This document shows, in pieces, positions 8,192-16,286 of a DNA stretch of 64,000 bases; within the stretch, counting starts at the first letter, position 1, and every line of letters begins with the position of its first letter. The position numbers and the translations under genes are program-made. The stretch lies in NCBI RefSeq assembly GCF_024298905.1, contig NZ_CP101154.1:248001-312000 (forward strand), written 5' to 3'. Source of the stretch: Natronomonas marina (GTDB taxonomy: Archaea; Halobacteriota; Halobacteria; Halobacteriales; Haloarculaceae). The notes below the pieces were generated by a model. The model had not been told where the DNA came from. It saw only the letters and a list, made by a program, of their open reading frames with translations, and searched no databases.

Positions 8192-8500
8192 TCAGTCCTC
8201 GAGGACGATCTCGATGGAGACGTCGTTGGGAACCTGGATCCGCATCAGCTGGCGGAGCGCGCGTTCGTCGGCGTCGATGTCGATGAGCCGCTTGTGGACG
8301 CGCATCTCCCAGTGCTCCCACGTCGCGGTCCCCTCGCCGTCCGGGGACTTGCGGGCGGGAATCTCCAGGTTCTTCGTCGGGAGCGGCACCGGGCCCGACA
8401 GCGTGACGCCCGTCTTGTCCGCGATCTCGCGGACGTCGTCGCAGATGTCGTCGAGGTCCTCGGGTCGTGTTCCCGCGAGGCGAACGCGTGCCTGTTGCAT
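8192..8500 (-). CDS. rps10: 30S ribosomal protein uS10
   Basis: A 102-residue ribosomal protein of the 30S head. The family pattern is clear: [20 protein letters not shown] at the start, then [23 protein letters not shown] (the extended tRNA-proximal loop), [15 protein letters not shown], and the C-terminal [13 protein letters not shown]. It starts 3 bases after the EF-1A stop and is read from the same promoter, the tuf-rps10 order usual in archaea. Confidence 0.97.
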   Translation of the reverse strand: MQQARVRLAGTRPEDLDDICDDVREIADKTGVTLSGPVPLPTKNLEIPARKSPDGEGTATWEHWEMRVHKRLIDIDADERALRQLMRIQVPNDVSIEIVLED

Positions 8501-8503
8501 GCG

Positions 8504-9769
8504 TTATCGCTCGTTGACGCTGAGGACCTTGCCGGCCGCGACCGTCTGGCCCATGTCGCGGATGGCGAAGCTGCCCAGCTCGGGGATGTCGTTCGAGGAC
8601 TCGATGCTGAGCGGCTTCTGGGGCCGGACGGTGACGACGGCGGCGTCGCCCGACTGGATGAAGTCGGGGTTCTCCTCGGCGACCTCGCCGGAGGAGGGGT
8701 CGATCTTCTTGTCGATGGACTCGATGGTACAGGCGACCTGCGCCGTGTGGGCGTGGAACACCGGCGTGTAGCCCGCGGTGATGACCGAGGGGTGCTGCAT
8801 CACGACGACCTGCGCCTGGAAGGTCTCGGCGACCGTCGGCGGGTCGTCGGCCGGGCCACAGACGTCGCCACGGCGGATGTCGTCCTTGCCGATGCCGCGG
8901 ACGTTGAATCCGACGTTGTCACCGGGCTCGGCCTTGGGGACCTCCTCGTGGTGCATCTCGATGGTCTTGACCTCGCCACCGACGTCGCTCGGCTGGAAGG
9001 AGACGTTGTCGCCCGTGTTCAGCAGGCCGGTCTCGACGCGGCCGACCGGGACGGTCCCGATACCCGAGATGGTGTAGACGTCCTGGATGGGGAGACGCAG
9101 CGGCGCGTCCGTCGGCGGCTGCGGCTCCGGCAGGCTGTTGAGGGCCTCCAGCAGCGTCTCGTCGTCGTACCAGGGCGTGTTGTCGGACGCCTCGGAGACG
9201 TTGTCGCCCTCGAAGGCCGAGGTCGGGATGAACGAGGCGTCGTCGACGTTGAACTGGACCTGCTGGAGCAGTTCCTTGACTTCCTCGACGACCTGCTTGT
9301 AGTCGGTCTCGCTGTAGTCGACGAGGTCCATCTTGTTGACGGCGACGATGAGCTCGTCGATGCCCAGGGTGCGGGCCAGGAAGACGTGCTCCTGGGTCTG
9401 CGGCTGGACGCCGTCGTCGGCGGCGACGACCAGGACCGCGTTGTCGGCCTGGCTCGCGCCGGTGATCATGTTCTTGACGAAGTCGCGGTGGCCCGGACAG
9501 TCGACGATGGTGAAGTAGTACTCGTCGGTGTCGAACTCCTGGTGGGCGATGTCGATGGTGACGCCGCGCTCGCGCTCCTCGGCGAGGTTGTCCATCACGT
9601 AGGCGAACTCGAAGCCGCCCTTGCCCTTCTCTTCTGCTTCCTCGCGGTACTGCTCGATGACGTGCTCGGGTACGCTCCCGGTCTCGAAGAGGAGCCGCCC
9701 GACCATCGTGCTCTTTCCGTGGTCGACGTGGCCGATGACGGCCAGGTTCTGGTGCGGTTTGTCGCTCAT
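8504..9769 (-). CDS. tuf: Translation elongation factor EF-1 alpha
   Basis: A 421-residue GTPase that delivers aminoacyl-tRNA to the ribosome. The G motifs are present: GHVDHGKST (about residues 13-21), the switch region [16 protein letters not shown], and NKMD. Beta-barrel domains II and III follow (residues about 220-421). ATG 9769 gives the standard haloarchaeal length, whereas the open frame upstream adds 39 unlike residues. A TATA-like box centred 26-27 bases upstream supports a leaderless transcript starting at this ATG. It is the first gene of the tuf-rps10 operon. Confidence 0.97.
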   Translation of the reverse strand: MSDKPHQNLAVIGHVDHGKSTMVGRLLFETGSVPEHVIEQYREEAEEKGKGGFEFAYVMDNLAEERERGVTIDIAHQEFDTDEYYFTIVDCPGHRDFVKNMITGASQADNAVLVVAADDGVQPQTQEHVFLARTLGIDELIVAVNKMDLVDYSETDYKQVVEEVKELLQQVQFNVDDASFIPTSAFEGDNVSEASDNTPWYDDETLLEALNSLPEPQPPTDAPLRLPIQDVYTISGIGTVPVGRVETGLLNTGDNVSFQPSDVGGEVKTIEMHHEEVPKAEPGDNVGFNVRGIGKDDIRRGDVCGPADDPPTVAETFQAQVVVMQHPSVITAGYTPVFHAHTAQVACTIESIDKKIDPSSGEVAEENPDFIQSGDAAVVTVRPQKPLSIESSNDIPELGSFAIRDMGQTVAAGKVLSVNER

Positions 9770-9790
9770 GGTTGTCTCACGCGCAAAGGC

Positions 9791-9800
9791 GCTATATCGG
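9791..9800 (-). promoter_or_regulatory. TATA box of the tuf-rps10 operon
   Basis: On the minus strand this reads CCGATATAGC. Its centre is about 26-27 bases before the EF-1A ATG, exactly the archaeal TATA-to-start-site distance, so transcription should begin at or next to the start codon. Confidence 0.6.
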
Positions 9801-10003
9801 AGCCTTTCGTCAGTGTCCCGTAAAACGATTTCGAAAGGGATTCGACCGAAACCGGGCGCGTCGGGCGGTTTGCGACCGGATGTCACGGGGCGACCGGACG
9901 GTACGGGACGGAGGTGTCAGGGGGTCGAGACGCCGCTCCTCCCGTCGTTCCGCCGACGACACGGGGTGGTAGCCGGGTGCCGAGTGGAACGGCTCCGGGC
10001 GGT

Positions 10004-10951
10004 CTACTCCAGCGGCGGCAGGCGTCCGACGTCGGCCAGCACCGCGCTCGCGGTCTCGGGCCCGCCCGCCCCGCGCCCGGAGATGTTCAGCCGGCCGGCG
10101 TGTTCGGTCTCCAGCTGGACGATGTTGAGCGTCCCCGAGACCGCGAGCGTCCCGCTTTCGGGCACCAGTCGCGGTCCGACCCGGACCGCGCCGTCGGCCA
10201 CCTCGCCGATGAGCCGGATGGTCCGGCCGTCCTCGGCGGCCAGCTCCAGGGCGCTGCCCGGCAGGTCGGCGATACCCTCGACCGTCGCGTCCGCGAGGGT
10301 GTACGACGCCTCGTACAGCACGTTCGCCAGGATGACGCACTTCAGGGCCGCGTCGGTGCCCTCGACGTCGAAGGTCGGGTCGGCCTCGGCGACGCCGAGG
10401 TCCTGGGCCTCCGCCAGGACGTGCTCGTAGCCCAGCCCCTCGGCGGCCATCCGCGAGAGGATGAAGTTCGCCGTCCCGTTGAGGACGCCCCGGGCGGCGG
10501 TCACCTGGCCGTCGAGGTCGTCGACCGTCGACAGCACCGGGATGGCGCCGCCGACGGCCGCCTCGAACAGCACGGACCCCGCCGAGTCGGCCTCCAGTTC
10601 GCGCACCTCGTCGTAGCGCTCCGCGACCGGCCCCTTGTTCGCAAGCACGACGTGGCGGTCCCGCTCCAGCGCCCGCCGGACGTGCGAAAAGCCCGGCTCG
10701 GCGTCGCCGAGCGTGGTCGGCGTCGCCTCGACGAGGACGTCGTAGTCGGCCTCCAAGGCGGCGTCGACGTCCGCGCTGCCGACCACGCCGCGACTCCGCT
10801 TGCGCGAGAGGACCTCCTCGGGGTTCAGCCCGTCCTCGTCGACGACGGAACTCGTCGAGTCCGCGAGTGCGACGACGTCGTGACCGTACTCGCCGGCCAA
10901 CTCGACGACGGACGTCCCGACCGCGCCCGCGCCGACGACGGCGAGTCTCAC
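10004..10951 (-). CDS. hom: Homoserine dehydrogenase
   Basis: A 315-residue NAD(P)-dependent enzyme that reduces aspartate semialdehyde to homoserine for threonine and methionine synthesis. Visible features are the N-terminal Rossmann motif VVGAGAVGTSVVE, the catalytic Lys in HVVLANKGPVA, and the family signature GVLNGTANFILSRM with the following EAQDLGVAEADPTFDVEG. The family's C-terminal ACT domain is absent; instead an ACT protein is encoded by the preceding gene, whose stop overlaps this GTG start by 4 bases. The pair probably forms the regulated enzyme. Confidence 0.93.
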   Translation of the reverse strand: MRLAVVGAGAVGTSVVELAGEYGHDVVALADSTSSVVDEDGLNPEEVLSRKRSRGVVGSADVDAALEADYDVLVEATPTTLGDAEPGFSHVRRALERDRHVVLANKGPVAERYDEVRELEADSAGSVLFEAAVGGAIPVLSTVDDLDGQVTAARGVLNGTANFILSRMAAEGLGYEHVLAEAQDLGVAEADPTFDVEGTDAALKCVILANVLYEASYTLADATVEGIADLPGSALELAAEDGRTIRLIGEVADGAVRVGPRLVPESGTLAVSGTLNIVQLETEHAGRLNISGRGAGGPETASAVLADVGRLPPLE

Positions 10952-11472
10952 GCCGACCCCTCCGTCAGCGGCTCGACGACCCTGAGTCCCTTCCCGTCGG
11001 CCACCTCGCGGACGGCCGACAGCGCCTCCGCCGTTCGGCCCTCGCTTGCGACCAGCCGCAACCGGGCGCTGGAGGGACCGCCCGTGCCGGCCGGCGCCGA
11101 CAGCGACACGTCCGCGACCGAGACGCCGCCGCAGTCCTGCACTCGCCGCAGCGTGTCCGAGAGGTCCGTCTCGACGAGGTCGCCGACAAGCACGACCGTC
11201 AGCTCCTCGCTGTAGCGCTCGGCGCCGGCCTGGATGACGTTGACGCCGGCCTCCCGCAGCGCGTCGACGATGACGTCGAACTGCGTCTGGGTGGCCTCGA
11301 GGTCGACCTCCACCGGGATGTGTCCGCGCGGTGTGACGTTGCCGCGCTCGTGGAAGATAGAGAGCAGGTTCCCGCCGTTGTCGGCGATGGGCTCGAGCGC
11401 GCGCAGCAGTTCGCCGGGTTCGTCGACGAGCTCCAGCCGGACCGTGTACGACCGGGCGTCCGCCTCGCTCAT
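10948..11472 (-). CDS. ACT-domain amino-acid-binding regulator
   Basis: A 174-residue protein with two ACT-like segments. Residues 8-85 contain RLELVDEPGELLRALEPIADNGGNLLSIFHERG, the typical ligand-binding strand-loop-helix. The second half (about 90-170) is more divergent. ACT domains bind amino acids as feedback sensors. The 4-base GTGA overlap with homoserine dehydrogenase implies translational coupling and suggests that this protein is the detached regulatory subunit of that enzyme, perhaps responding to threonine. That partnership is inference from gene order. Confidence 0.85.
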   Translation of the reverse strand: MSEADARSYTVRLELVDEPGELLRALEPIADNGGNLLSIFHERGNVTPRGHIPVEVDLEATQTQFDVIVDALREAGVNVIQAGAERYSEELTVVLVGDLVETDLSDTLRRVQDCGGVSVADVSLSAPAGTGGPSSARLRLVASEGRTAEALSAVREVADGKGLRVVEPLTEGSA

Positions 11473-11585
11473 CGCTTCACCCTCGGACGTTCGTTCATCA
11501 GGGATGACTCACGCGTCCCGTGGTATAAGAACGACGGGGTTCGCAAAACTCTCCGAGTTCGGCACCGCCGCTCGCTCGCGGCGCC

Positions 11586-12485
11586 TCAGGCCTCGGCGGT
11601 CCACTCGGGCTCTTCGACCGTCGTCGCGCCGACGTCGGTGTAGCCGGCCTCGTAGACGTACTCGGTTCGTTCGCCGTCCGGCGTCGCGGCGAACCGGTAG
11701 GCGACGAACCGCACGATTCCGGTCTCGTCGACGACGAGCGTCGCGGTCCCGTTCGCGTTCGGGTACCCCTCGGCGTCGAACGCGTCGCCGGACGCCTCGT
11801 ACCGCGTGACGTCGGCTCCCTCGAGGGTTCCGGTCCCGGTCACGTTCCACGTCGAGCCGTTGACGACCGCCGTAGCGATGCTCCCCAGCGTGTAGGCGAC
11901 CCTGGGATCGACCGGGTCGGGATCCGAGACGTTGTACGGCTCGACGCCCTTCCGGTAGACGATCCGGTCGTCCTCGATTCGGCGCTCGTAGGTCGTCTCA
12001 CCTTCCGTGTACCGGGTCGTCGGCGGGAAGTCGCTGGTTTCGCTCTCGGTGACGAACGTCACGTTCGCCGAGTTCAGCGCCGGCCCGCCCGCCTCGATCA
12101 CGTAGCTCCCGTTTATGATCCGTGTCGTGGTCTCGTTGCGGATCACGAGCGAACTCGAGGTTCGGAAGCTCCCGGCGTCCCGGAGACTGCGGACGTGAGC
12201 CGCTTCGAGGGCCGATGCGTCGAACGAGGTTCCCGAGGTTTCCCCCGTTCGGGTCGCCGTCGGGGTGGACGGCACCGTCGTGGGTGTCGTCGTCGGGGTC
12301 GCCCCGGCGTCTTCCGTCGCGGTCGTCGGCGTCCCCGGCGACCCCGTCGGGGTCGCAGTGGCCGTTACGGTCCCGTCGGGCTCGGCCGTCGGTGCGGGCG
12401 TTCCCTCGTCACCGATCAGCGCCGAACAGCCCGAGAGGGCGACCAGACAGACGAGAGCGGCCACAAGCGTCACGCGTCGATCCAT
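11586..12485 (-). CDS. Haloarchaeal lipoprotein with C-terminal beta domain
   Basis: A 299-residue secreted lipoprotein. The signal peptide (residues 1-22) ends in the lipobox ALSGC, with Cys 20 as the lipid-anchored residue. A Thr/Pro/Gly-rich low-complexity linker spans about 25-90. The body from about 95 to 299 is beta-strand rich, with repeated (S/N)xT sequons, resembling the LolA/LppX-like lipoproteins common in haloarchaea. It starts 6 bases after the stop of the repeat protein upstream, so both are probably in one operon. Ligand and function are unknown. Confidence 0.75.
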   Translation of the reverse strand: MDRRVTLVAALVCLVALSGCSALIGDEGTPAPTAEPDGTVTATATPTGSPGTPTTATEDAGATPTTTPTTVPSTPTATRTGETSGTSFDASALEAAHVRSLRDAGSFRTSSSLVIRNETTTRIINGSYVIEAGGPALNSANVTFVTESETSDFPPTTRYTEGETTYERRIEDDRIVYRKGVEPYNVSDPDPVDPRVAYTLGSIATAVVNGSTWNVTGTGTLEGADVTRYEASGDAFDAEGYPNANGTATLVVDETGIVRFVAYRFAATPDGERTEYVYEAGYTDVGATTVEEPEWTAEA

Positions 12486-12491
12486 CCCGAT

Positions 12492-13877
12492 TTAGAGGCC
12501 CAGGAGCTGACCGGGGTCTATCGGTAGATTACCGGGATCGATGCCCGGGCCCTCGCCGAGACTCCCGAGTATCTGGAAGGCGTCCTCGGGAGTCACGAGG
12601 CTCGGGAGGCCGATGAGTTCGTAGTCGCAGGGGCCGAGGTCGGCCAGGTTCTCCTCGCTGAGATCGCCGTCGAACTCCTTCATGTCGGTACACTCGACGT
12701 CGACTCCTGCCCTGTCACCGACCAGGATGATGACGCCCTGCAGCCTGATACTGTCGTTGTTGCGCCGAATCACCGGATCAGCGCCGTAGTCGCCCTCGCC
12801 GACGTTGAGGACGAAGTCCGGTCGGACGTCCTGAACGGTGGGACTGAGGAACATCCCCGGCGACGTATCGATCGACGGTCCGTCGCCGGACTCGTTCAGC
12901 GTACCCTTGTACAGGAACGTCGCGGCGAGGCCGTTATCGACCCGGCTGAACCGCATCACTTCGGCGGTCTGGTCGGGTTCGGTCGGCGGGTCCGTCGGGT
13001 CGAGCTGGGGGTCCTCGAGGTCGACGACCTCACAGCCGCCCGGGATGGCACCCGTGACGAGCCCGACGACGGTCTCCGTCGTCAGCAGATTCGTCGGGAC
13101 GCCCGGCGGCGCAAACTCCGAGGGCAGGCTGTCGAGGCCCGGGAGCGATCCCGTCGGCAGCTTGTTGTTCGAGACCCGCAGCAGCTCACAGACGTCGACG
13201 CCGGTGATCGCGGTGAGGTTCAGCCCCTCGCCGGTCCCCGGGCCGAACGTCCCGTTGGTTCCCGGCACGAACGAACCGTTGGTCCCCGGAAGGCTGCCCG
13301 TCGCCTGCTCGTTGACGCCGTTGCTGTCCAGCGTCTCCACGCCGGAGACGACGTCGTCGGGGGCACCGTCGGTGACGTCCTTGCCGGCGACGCTGGCCTC
13401 GACGCCGTCGTCGGGACCGGCGCCGACCTGGACGCCCTCGTCACCGGCGACGCTCGCGTTCACGCCGTCGTCGGGGCCAGCGCCGACCTGGACGCCTTCC
13501 TCGCCGCCCGCACCGACCTCGACGCCGTCGTCGGGGCCAGCGCCGACCTGGACGCCTTCCTCGCCGCCCGCACCGACCTCGACGCCGTCGTCGGGGCCAG
13601 CGCCGACCTGGACGCCTTCCTCGCCGCCCGCACCGACCTCGACGCCGTCGTCGGGACCGGCGCCGACCTGGACGCCTTCCTCGCCGCCCGCACCGACCTC
13701 GACACCGTCGTCGGCGCCAACTCCGACGCTGATGCCGTCGTCACCGCCGATTTCTATGCCGTCCTCTCCGATGTCGAGCCCGTCGTCCGCCGCCGCGACG
13801 GGCGCAACGGACATTCCCGTGAACAGGCCCACCGCGACCAGCACTGCCATCAGTTGTCGAACAGTATCACGCATCAC
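12492..13877 (-). CDS. Secreted acidic decapeptide-repeat protein
   Basis: A 461-residue exported protein. The signal peptide is about residues 1-30 (LMAVLVAVGLFTGMSVAPVAA). Residues about 30-165 consist of roughly thirteen ten-residue units of the form G-V-x-V-G-A-G-x-D/E-D/E, alternating GVEVGAGGEE and GVQVGAGPDD. The DNA underneath is a 60-bp tandem array. A middle part (about 170-280) is rich in Gly, Asn and Thr, and a C-terminal domain (about 290-461) has two cysteines near its end (VDVECTDMKEF and LGPCDYEL). I do not recognise the family. Regular acidic turns suggest a beta-solenoid that could bind cations. Confidence 0.7.
   Translation of the reverse strand: MMRDTVRQLMAVLVAVGLFTGMSVAPVAAADDGLDIGEDGIEIGGDDGISVGVGADDGVEVGAGGEEGVQVGAGPDDGVEVGAGGEEGVQVGAGPDDGVEVGAGGEEGVQVGAGPDDGVEVGAGGEEGVQVGAGPDDGVNASVAGDEGVQVGAGPDDGVEASVAGKDVTDGAPDDVVSGVETLDSNGVNEQATGSLPGTNGSFVPGTNGTFGPGTGEGLNLTAITGVDVCELLRVSNNKLPTGSLPGLDSLPSEFAPPGVPTNLLTTETVVGLVTGAIPGGCEVVDLEDPQLDPTDPPTEPDQTAEVMRFSRVDNGLAATFLYKGTLNESGDGPSIDTSPGMFLSPTVQDVRPDFVLNVGEGDYGADPVIRRNNDSIRLQGVIILVGDRAGVDVECTDMKEFDGDLSEENLADLGPCDYELIGLPSLVTPEDAFQILGSLGEGPGIDPGNLPIDPGQLLGL
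13381..13740. repeat. 60-bp coding tandem repeat, about six units
   Basis: Six consecutive 60-bp units lie exactly in phase (13381, 13441, 13501, 13561, 13621, 13681). The units at 13501 and 13561 are identical, 13621 differs by a few bases, and the outer ones are degenerate. Each unit codes for two decapeptides of the secreted protein. Near identity of the central units points to recent slippage or unequal exchange. Confidence 0.9.
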
Positions 13878-13971
13878 CTGTACCGTCGCTAGAGATAAGG
13901 TAGTGACTTACGCCGGGCAAACTCGGCTATTTTTAAGTAATCCGGGGATTTTCGCCGGTCGACGCCCCTCG

Positions 13972-14832
13972 TCAGCGGTCGCCGACCAGCGTTCGGACGT
14001 GTCGTTTCCCGAGGGCGATCGTGTCGCGGTCCTCGGTGCCGACCTCCAGCGTCGCGGTGCCCGACCAGCCGGCGTCGGCCAGCCCCCCGAGCGCCGTCTC
14101 GAAGTCGATTCGGCCCATCCCGACCGGCAGGTGTTCGTCGTCGCCGCCGCGCGTGTCCACCAGGTGGAGGTGACCGATCCGGCCCGCGTGCTCGCGGCAG
14201 AACGCCGCCTGGGCGGCCTCGTCCATCCCGGACAGCAGGGCGTGGCTGGTGTCGAACGTCATCGAGGCGTCCGGGTACCGCTCCAGCAGTTCCGGGAACC
14301 GGGCGGCGACGTAGTAACTCGAGACGATGTTCTCGAGGCACGGGTCCAGACCGTGCTCGATCGCCGCGGGCACCAACTCGTCGAGCGCCTCGTGGACGAA
14401 CCCCCGGGTCTCCGTCTCCGCCCATCCGAGGTCCCAGGCGTCCGAGGAGGGGTGGAAGACGACAGTCTCCGCCCCGAGGTCGGCCGCGAGGTCCATCCCG
14501 GCAGTGAGTTCCTCGACCGCGCCCGCCCGGACGGGCGCGAACGGCGACCCCGGGTCGACGACGAACGGCAGGTGGACGACGATACCCACGCCGGCGTCCG
14601 TCAGCGCCGACCGCATCGACTCCGCTCGGTCGGCGATTCGCTCGCGGGCGTAGGGCCCGTCGAGTAACAGTTCCACGAAATCGAAGCCCTCGCTCGCGGC
14701 CCACCGGACGGTCGGTTCGAACTCCATGCCGAGTCCGAGCGTGAATCCAACCTCAAGGTCGAGGTCCGCGAGGTCAGTGCCGCCGTCGGCCGTCCGGTTA
14801 CCATCGGCCCGTCGTCGGTCGTCGTCGGTCAT
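13972..14832 (-). CDS. Sugar phosphate isomerase/epimerase-like TIM barrel
   Basis: A 286-residue protein of the AP-endonuclease/xylose-isomerase-like TIM-barrel superfamily. Metal-site motifs are seen in order: GFDFVELLLDGPYA, ETVVFHPSSD, CLENIVSSYY (Glu ligand), MTFDTSHALLS (Asp-His), IGHLHLVDTRGGDDEH, and a final TATLEVGTED (Glu). These match a divalent-metal isomerase or epimerase. ATG 14832 was preferred over TTG 14850. The substrate cannot be deduced; neighbouring genes give no pathway. It is transcribed alone. Confidence 0.82.
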   Translation of the reverse strand: MTDDDRRRADGNRTADGGTDLADLDLEVGFTLGLGMEFEPTVRWAASEGFDFVELLLDGPYARERIADRAESMRSALTDAGVGIVVHLPFVVDPGSPFAPVRAGAVEELTAGMDLAADLGAETVVFHPSSDAWDLGWAETETRGFVHEALDELVPAAIEHGLDPCLENIVSSYYVAARFPELLERYPDASMTFDTSHALLSGMDEAAQAAFCREHAGRIGHLHLVDTRGGDDEHLPVGMGRIDFETALGGLADAGWSGTATLEVGTEDRDTIALGKRHVRTLVGDR

Positions 14833-14954
14833 GGAACCGGTATCAGGCAACGGTGCAACAAAGCGTTTCCGTCATGGAATGGCCGGTGGAGAGCAATTTC
14901 CAGCATCCGCGAGCGAACGAAGTGAGCGAGCGGTTCGCGGTGCGAGCGGAGCGA

Positions 14955-15033
14955 GCGCCGTAGCGCGCACGGACTGGAGCGAGCCGACGGCTCGCGGAAG
15001 GAGTACGCGCGCATATTTTCCCCACGTTTTGCC
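14955..15033. repeat. Dispersed intergenic repeat, copy 1
   Basis: About 79 bases shared with 30396-30474 in the same orientation. Two conserved blocks, beginning gcgccgtagcgcgcacgg and ending with the A/T-rich core catattttccccacgtttt, flank a short variable centre. Here the centre forms a perfect little hairpin, cgagcc gac ggctcg. The opposite strand can be read as a short open frame in both copies, but it is not shared over useful length, so a protein is unlikely. Confidence 0.8.
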
Positions 15034-15231
15034 GACCCGGCGGCACAGCCGCCGGGTCCATCTCGCCGACAACCGCGACGCCCGTGGCGCTGCAACTGAA
15101 CGCCCGTCCAGCTGGGGGGTCGCGCGCTCGCACGACCGGACTTGACGGCAGTCACGCGGTTACACAGTGGTCACATCGTTGTGATCATAGTGTACTATAC
15201 ATGGATGGGGGCTGCTAACCATTCTGTCTAA

Positions 15232-15241
15232 TTATATAAAA
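15232..15241 (+). promoter_or_regulatory. Strong TATA box of the nuclease island
   Basis: ttatataaaa is the best TATA box in the window. Its centre is about 26-27 bases before ATG 15263, so a leaderless transcript is expected to start on that codon. It drives the plus-strand run of small genes ending at 16286. Confidence 0.65.
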
Positions 15242-15262
15242 ACAACATTCATCAACAAAAGT

Positions 15263-15409
15263 ATGGCAGTACCTACACAAGTGTCCGATATACCGCGCCG
15301 AGGCATCTGTTGGCCAACGACACGGCCTCAGTGCGTCAAGCGCCATGTCACAGTGACACCGCCGTGGCGACTCATGTTTGATGTTGTGACTTCCCCGAAC
15401 CTTGATTAG
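15263..15409 (+). CDS. Small 48-residue ORF at the start of the island transcript
   Basis: ATG 15263 sits exactly at the predicted leaderless start and opens 49 codons ending in TAG at 15407-15409. The product is basic with two cysteines (RRGICWPTTRPQCVKRHVTV) and has no recognisable domain. Its base use is less G/C-biased at third positions than the rest of the window. It may be a real small protein, a leader peptide for the HTH gene 22 bases downstream, or merely the 5' leader. Confidence 0.4.
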   Translation: MAVPTQVSDIPRRGICWPTTRPQCVKRHVTVTPPWRLMFDVVTSPNLD

Positions 15410-15431
15410 TCATCACATCAACTGCACCCCT

Positions 15432-15617
15432 ATGTTCGGTGGTGGCGGGTCCAGCGACACGACCAAGCTTCAGGACTGTATCCTCAGACAGTACGACTCG
15501 ATGGTCACGGACCCGAGGCAGATCGCCTCTAATTGTGACTGTTCGGTGAGCTACGTCAAGGAGACGCTGAACGAGCATCGACCGAACTGGCACGACGATA
15601 ATGGTGGCCTCCTCTGA
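15432..15617 (+). CDS. Small helix-turn-helix protein
   Basis: A 61-residue protein that is nearly all one helix-turn-helix. CILRQYDSMVTDPRQIASN is the first helix pair and CDCSVSYVKETLNEHRPNW the recognition helix. Haloarchaeal plasmids and islands often carry such mini-HTH proteins. An in-frame TTG at 15402 would add ten residues; ATG 15432 is preferred. It overlaps the nuclease gene by 17 bases, so the two are translationally coupled, and it is the obvious candidate to regulate or guide the nuclease. Confidence 0.65.
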   Translation: MFGGGGSSDTTKLQDCILRQYDSMVTDPRQIASNCDCSVSYVKETLNEHRPNWHDDNGGLL

Positions 15618-16041
15618 TTACCTGACGACGCTGCGCAGTCTGTCCCCACGCCACTTCGAGCAGTTCGTCGCAGACGTGTGGCAGGAGCGGCAGGGATGGT
15701 CGACTGAGGTGATGCCGCCCGGACCAGACCGAGGTATCGACGTACTCGGCCAGCCCCCGAGCGGTGGCGCGAAGACGGTCGTCCAGTGCAAGCGGTACGG
15801 CGAGGACAACAAGGTGTCGAGCCGCGAGGTACAGCAGTACGCCGCACTCCGACAACAACGAGACGACGTTGAGGGCGTTACAATCGTCACGACGGGCTCG
15901 TTCACGAGTAACGCGACGGAACTGGCGGCCGACCTCGACATCAAGTGCCTCGACGGTGAGGACCTTGCTCGAGTGGTTGAGCAGTACGACGCGAGGGAGA
16001 TACTCGAGTGGTACGCGGCAGGGAAGCCGAGAGACTGGTGA
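15601..16041 (+). CDS. Mrr-like restriction endonuclease
   Basis: A 146-residue protein that is almost exactly one Mrr_cat (PF04471-type) PD-(D/E)xK nuclease domain. Motifs in order: FEQFVADVWQERQGW (helix 1, with Glu), PPGPDRGIDVLG (catalytic Asp), TVVQCKRYG (Q-x-K of the core), then VTIVTTGSFTSNATELA and a terminal LDGEDLARVVEQ. Mrr-type nucleases cut modified or foreign DNA. It lacks the N-terminal winged helix of full Mrr, and the separate HTH protein that overlaps its start may supply that function. No methyltransferase is nearby. Confidence 0.88.
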   Translation: MVASSDYLTTLRSLSPRHFEQFVADVWQERQGWSTEVMPPGPDRGIDVLGQPPSGGAKTVVQCKRYGEDNKVSSREVQQYAALRQQRDDVEGVTIVTTGSFTSNATELAADLDIKCLDGEDLARVVEQYDAREILEWYAAGKPRDW

Positions 16042-16046
16042 CATCA

Positions 16047-16286
16047 ATGACAAGTGATGACGACGACCTCCGATTCGGCGATGTACAGGGCGACAGCAGT
16101 GGTGGCGGTGGGATGAGTAACAGCGTCGACGCATCCAGCGTTGCACCGATGGGTGTCGCGGCCATCGTAATCGTCTATATCGCGTTGGCACAGCCGCTGA
16201 CAAGCACAATCAGTGGCATCAGTATGAACTGGATTGCAGCAGCAATCATCCTCGTTGGGGGACTCTCTGCGGCTGCTGAATCGTAG
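16047..16286 (+). CDS. Small two-helix membrane protein of the nuclease island
   Basis: A 79-residue protein starting 5 bases after the nuclease stop. An acidic Gly/Ser-rich N-terminus (residues 1-32) leads into two hydrophobic helices: about 33-52 (APMGVAAIVIVYIALAQPL) and about 58-76 (MNWIAAAIILVGGLSAAAES), joined by a short polar turn. It has no known domain. Position in the operon suggests a membrane effector or anchor acting with the Mrr-like nuclease, but that is inference. Confidence 0.6.
   Translation: MTSDDDDLRFGDVQGDSSGGGGMSNSVDASSVAPMGVAAIVIVYIALAQPLTSTISGISMNWIAAAIILVGGLSAAAES

Larger units (their letters stand above)
14833..15262. other. Intergenic region with dispersed repeat and AT-rich promoter
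   Basis: This gap of about 430 bases holds no convincing gene. It contains gagcgaacg-type haloarchaeal satellite sequence at about 14912-14955, the dispersed repeat at 14955-15033, and a GC-rich hairpin at 15034-15060 (gacccggcgg cacag ccgccgggtc). From about 15165 the base composition drops abruptly to AT-rich, leading to the promoter at 15232. The composition step marks the left side of the nuclease island. Confidence 0.6.

Noticed and set aside
8132-9823. Long plus-strand frame opposite tuf and rps10
   Set aside because: It is antisense to two highly conserved genes and shows no domain of its own.
12122-12616. Plus-strand Arg/Ser/Pro-rich frames across the lipoprotein gene
   Set aside because: They are shadows of the lipoprotein and the repeat-protein gene; Arg/Pro-rich composition is the usual mark of the wrong frame here.
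13381-13740. Regular 60-base repeats that might be taken for a CRISPR array
   Set aside because: The units are directly joined without unique spacers, stay in one reading frame and encode protein decapeptides. No cas gene is near.
14829-15155. Minus-strand frame containing MRAYSFR in the dispersed repeat, also seen near 30500
   Set aside because: The similarity of the two peptides only reflects the DNA repeat; outside it the frames diverge completely and have no start at a sensible position.
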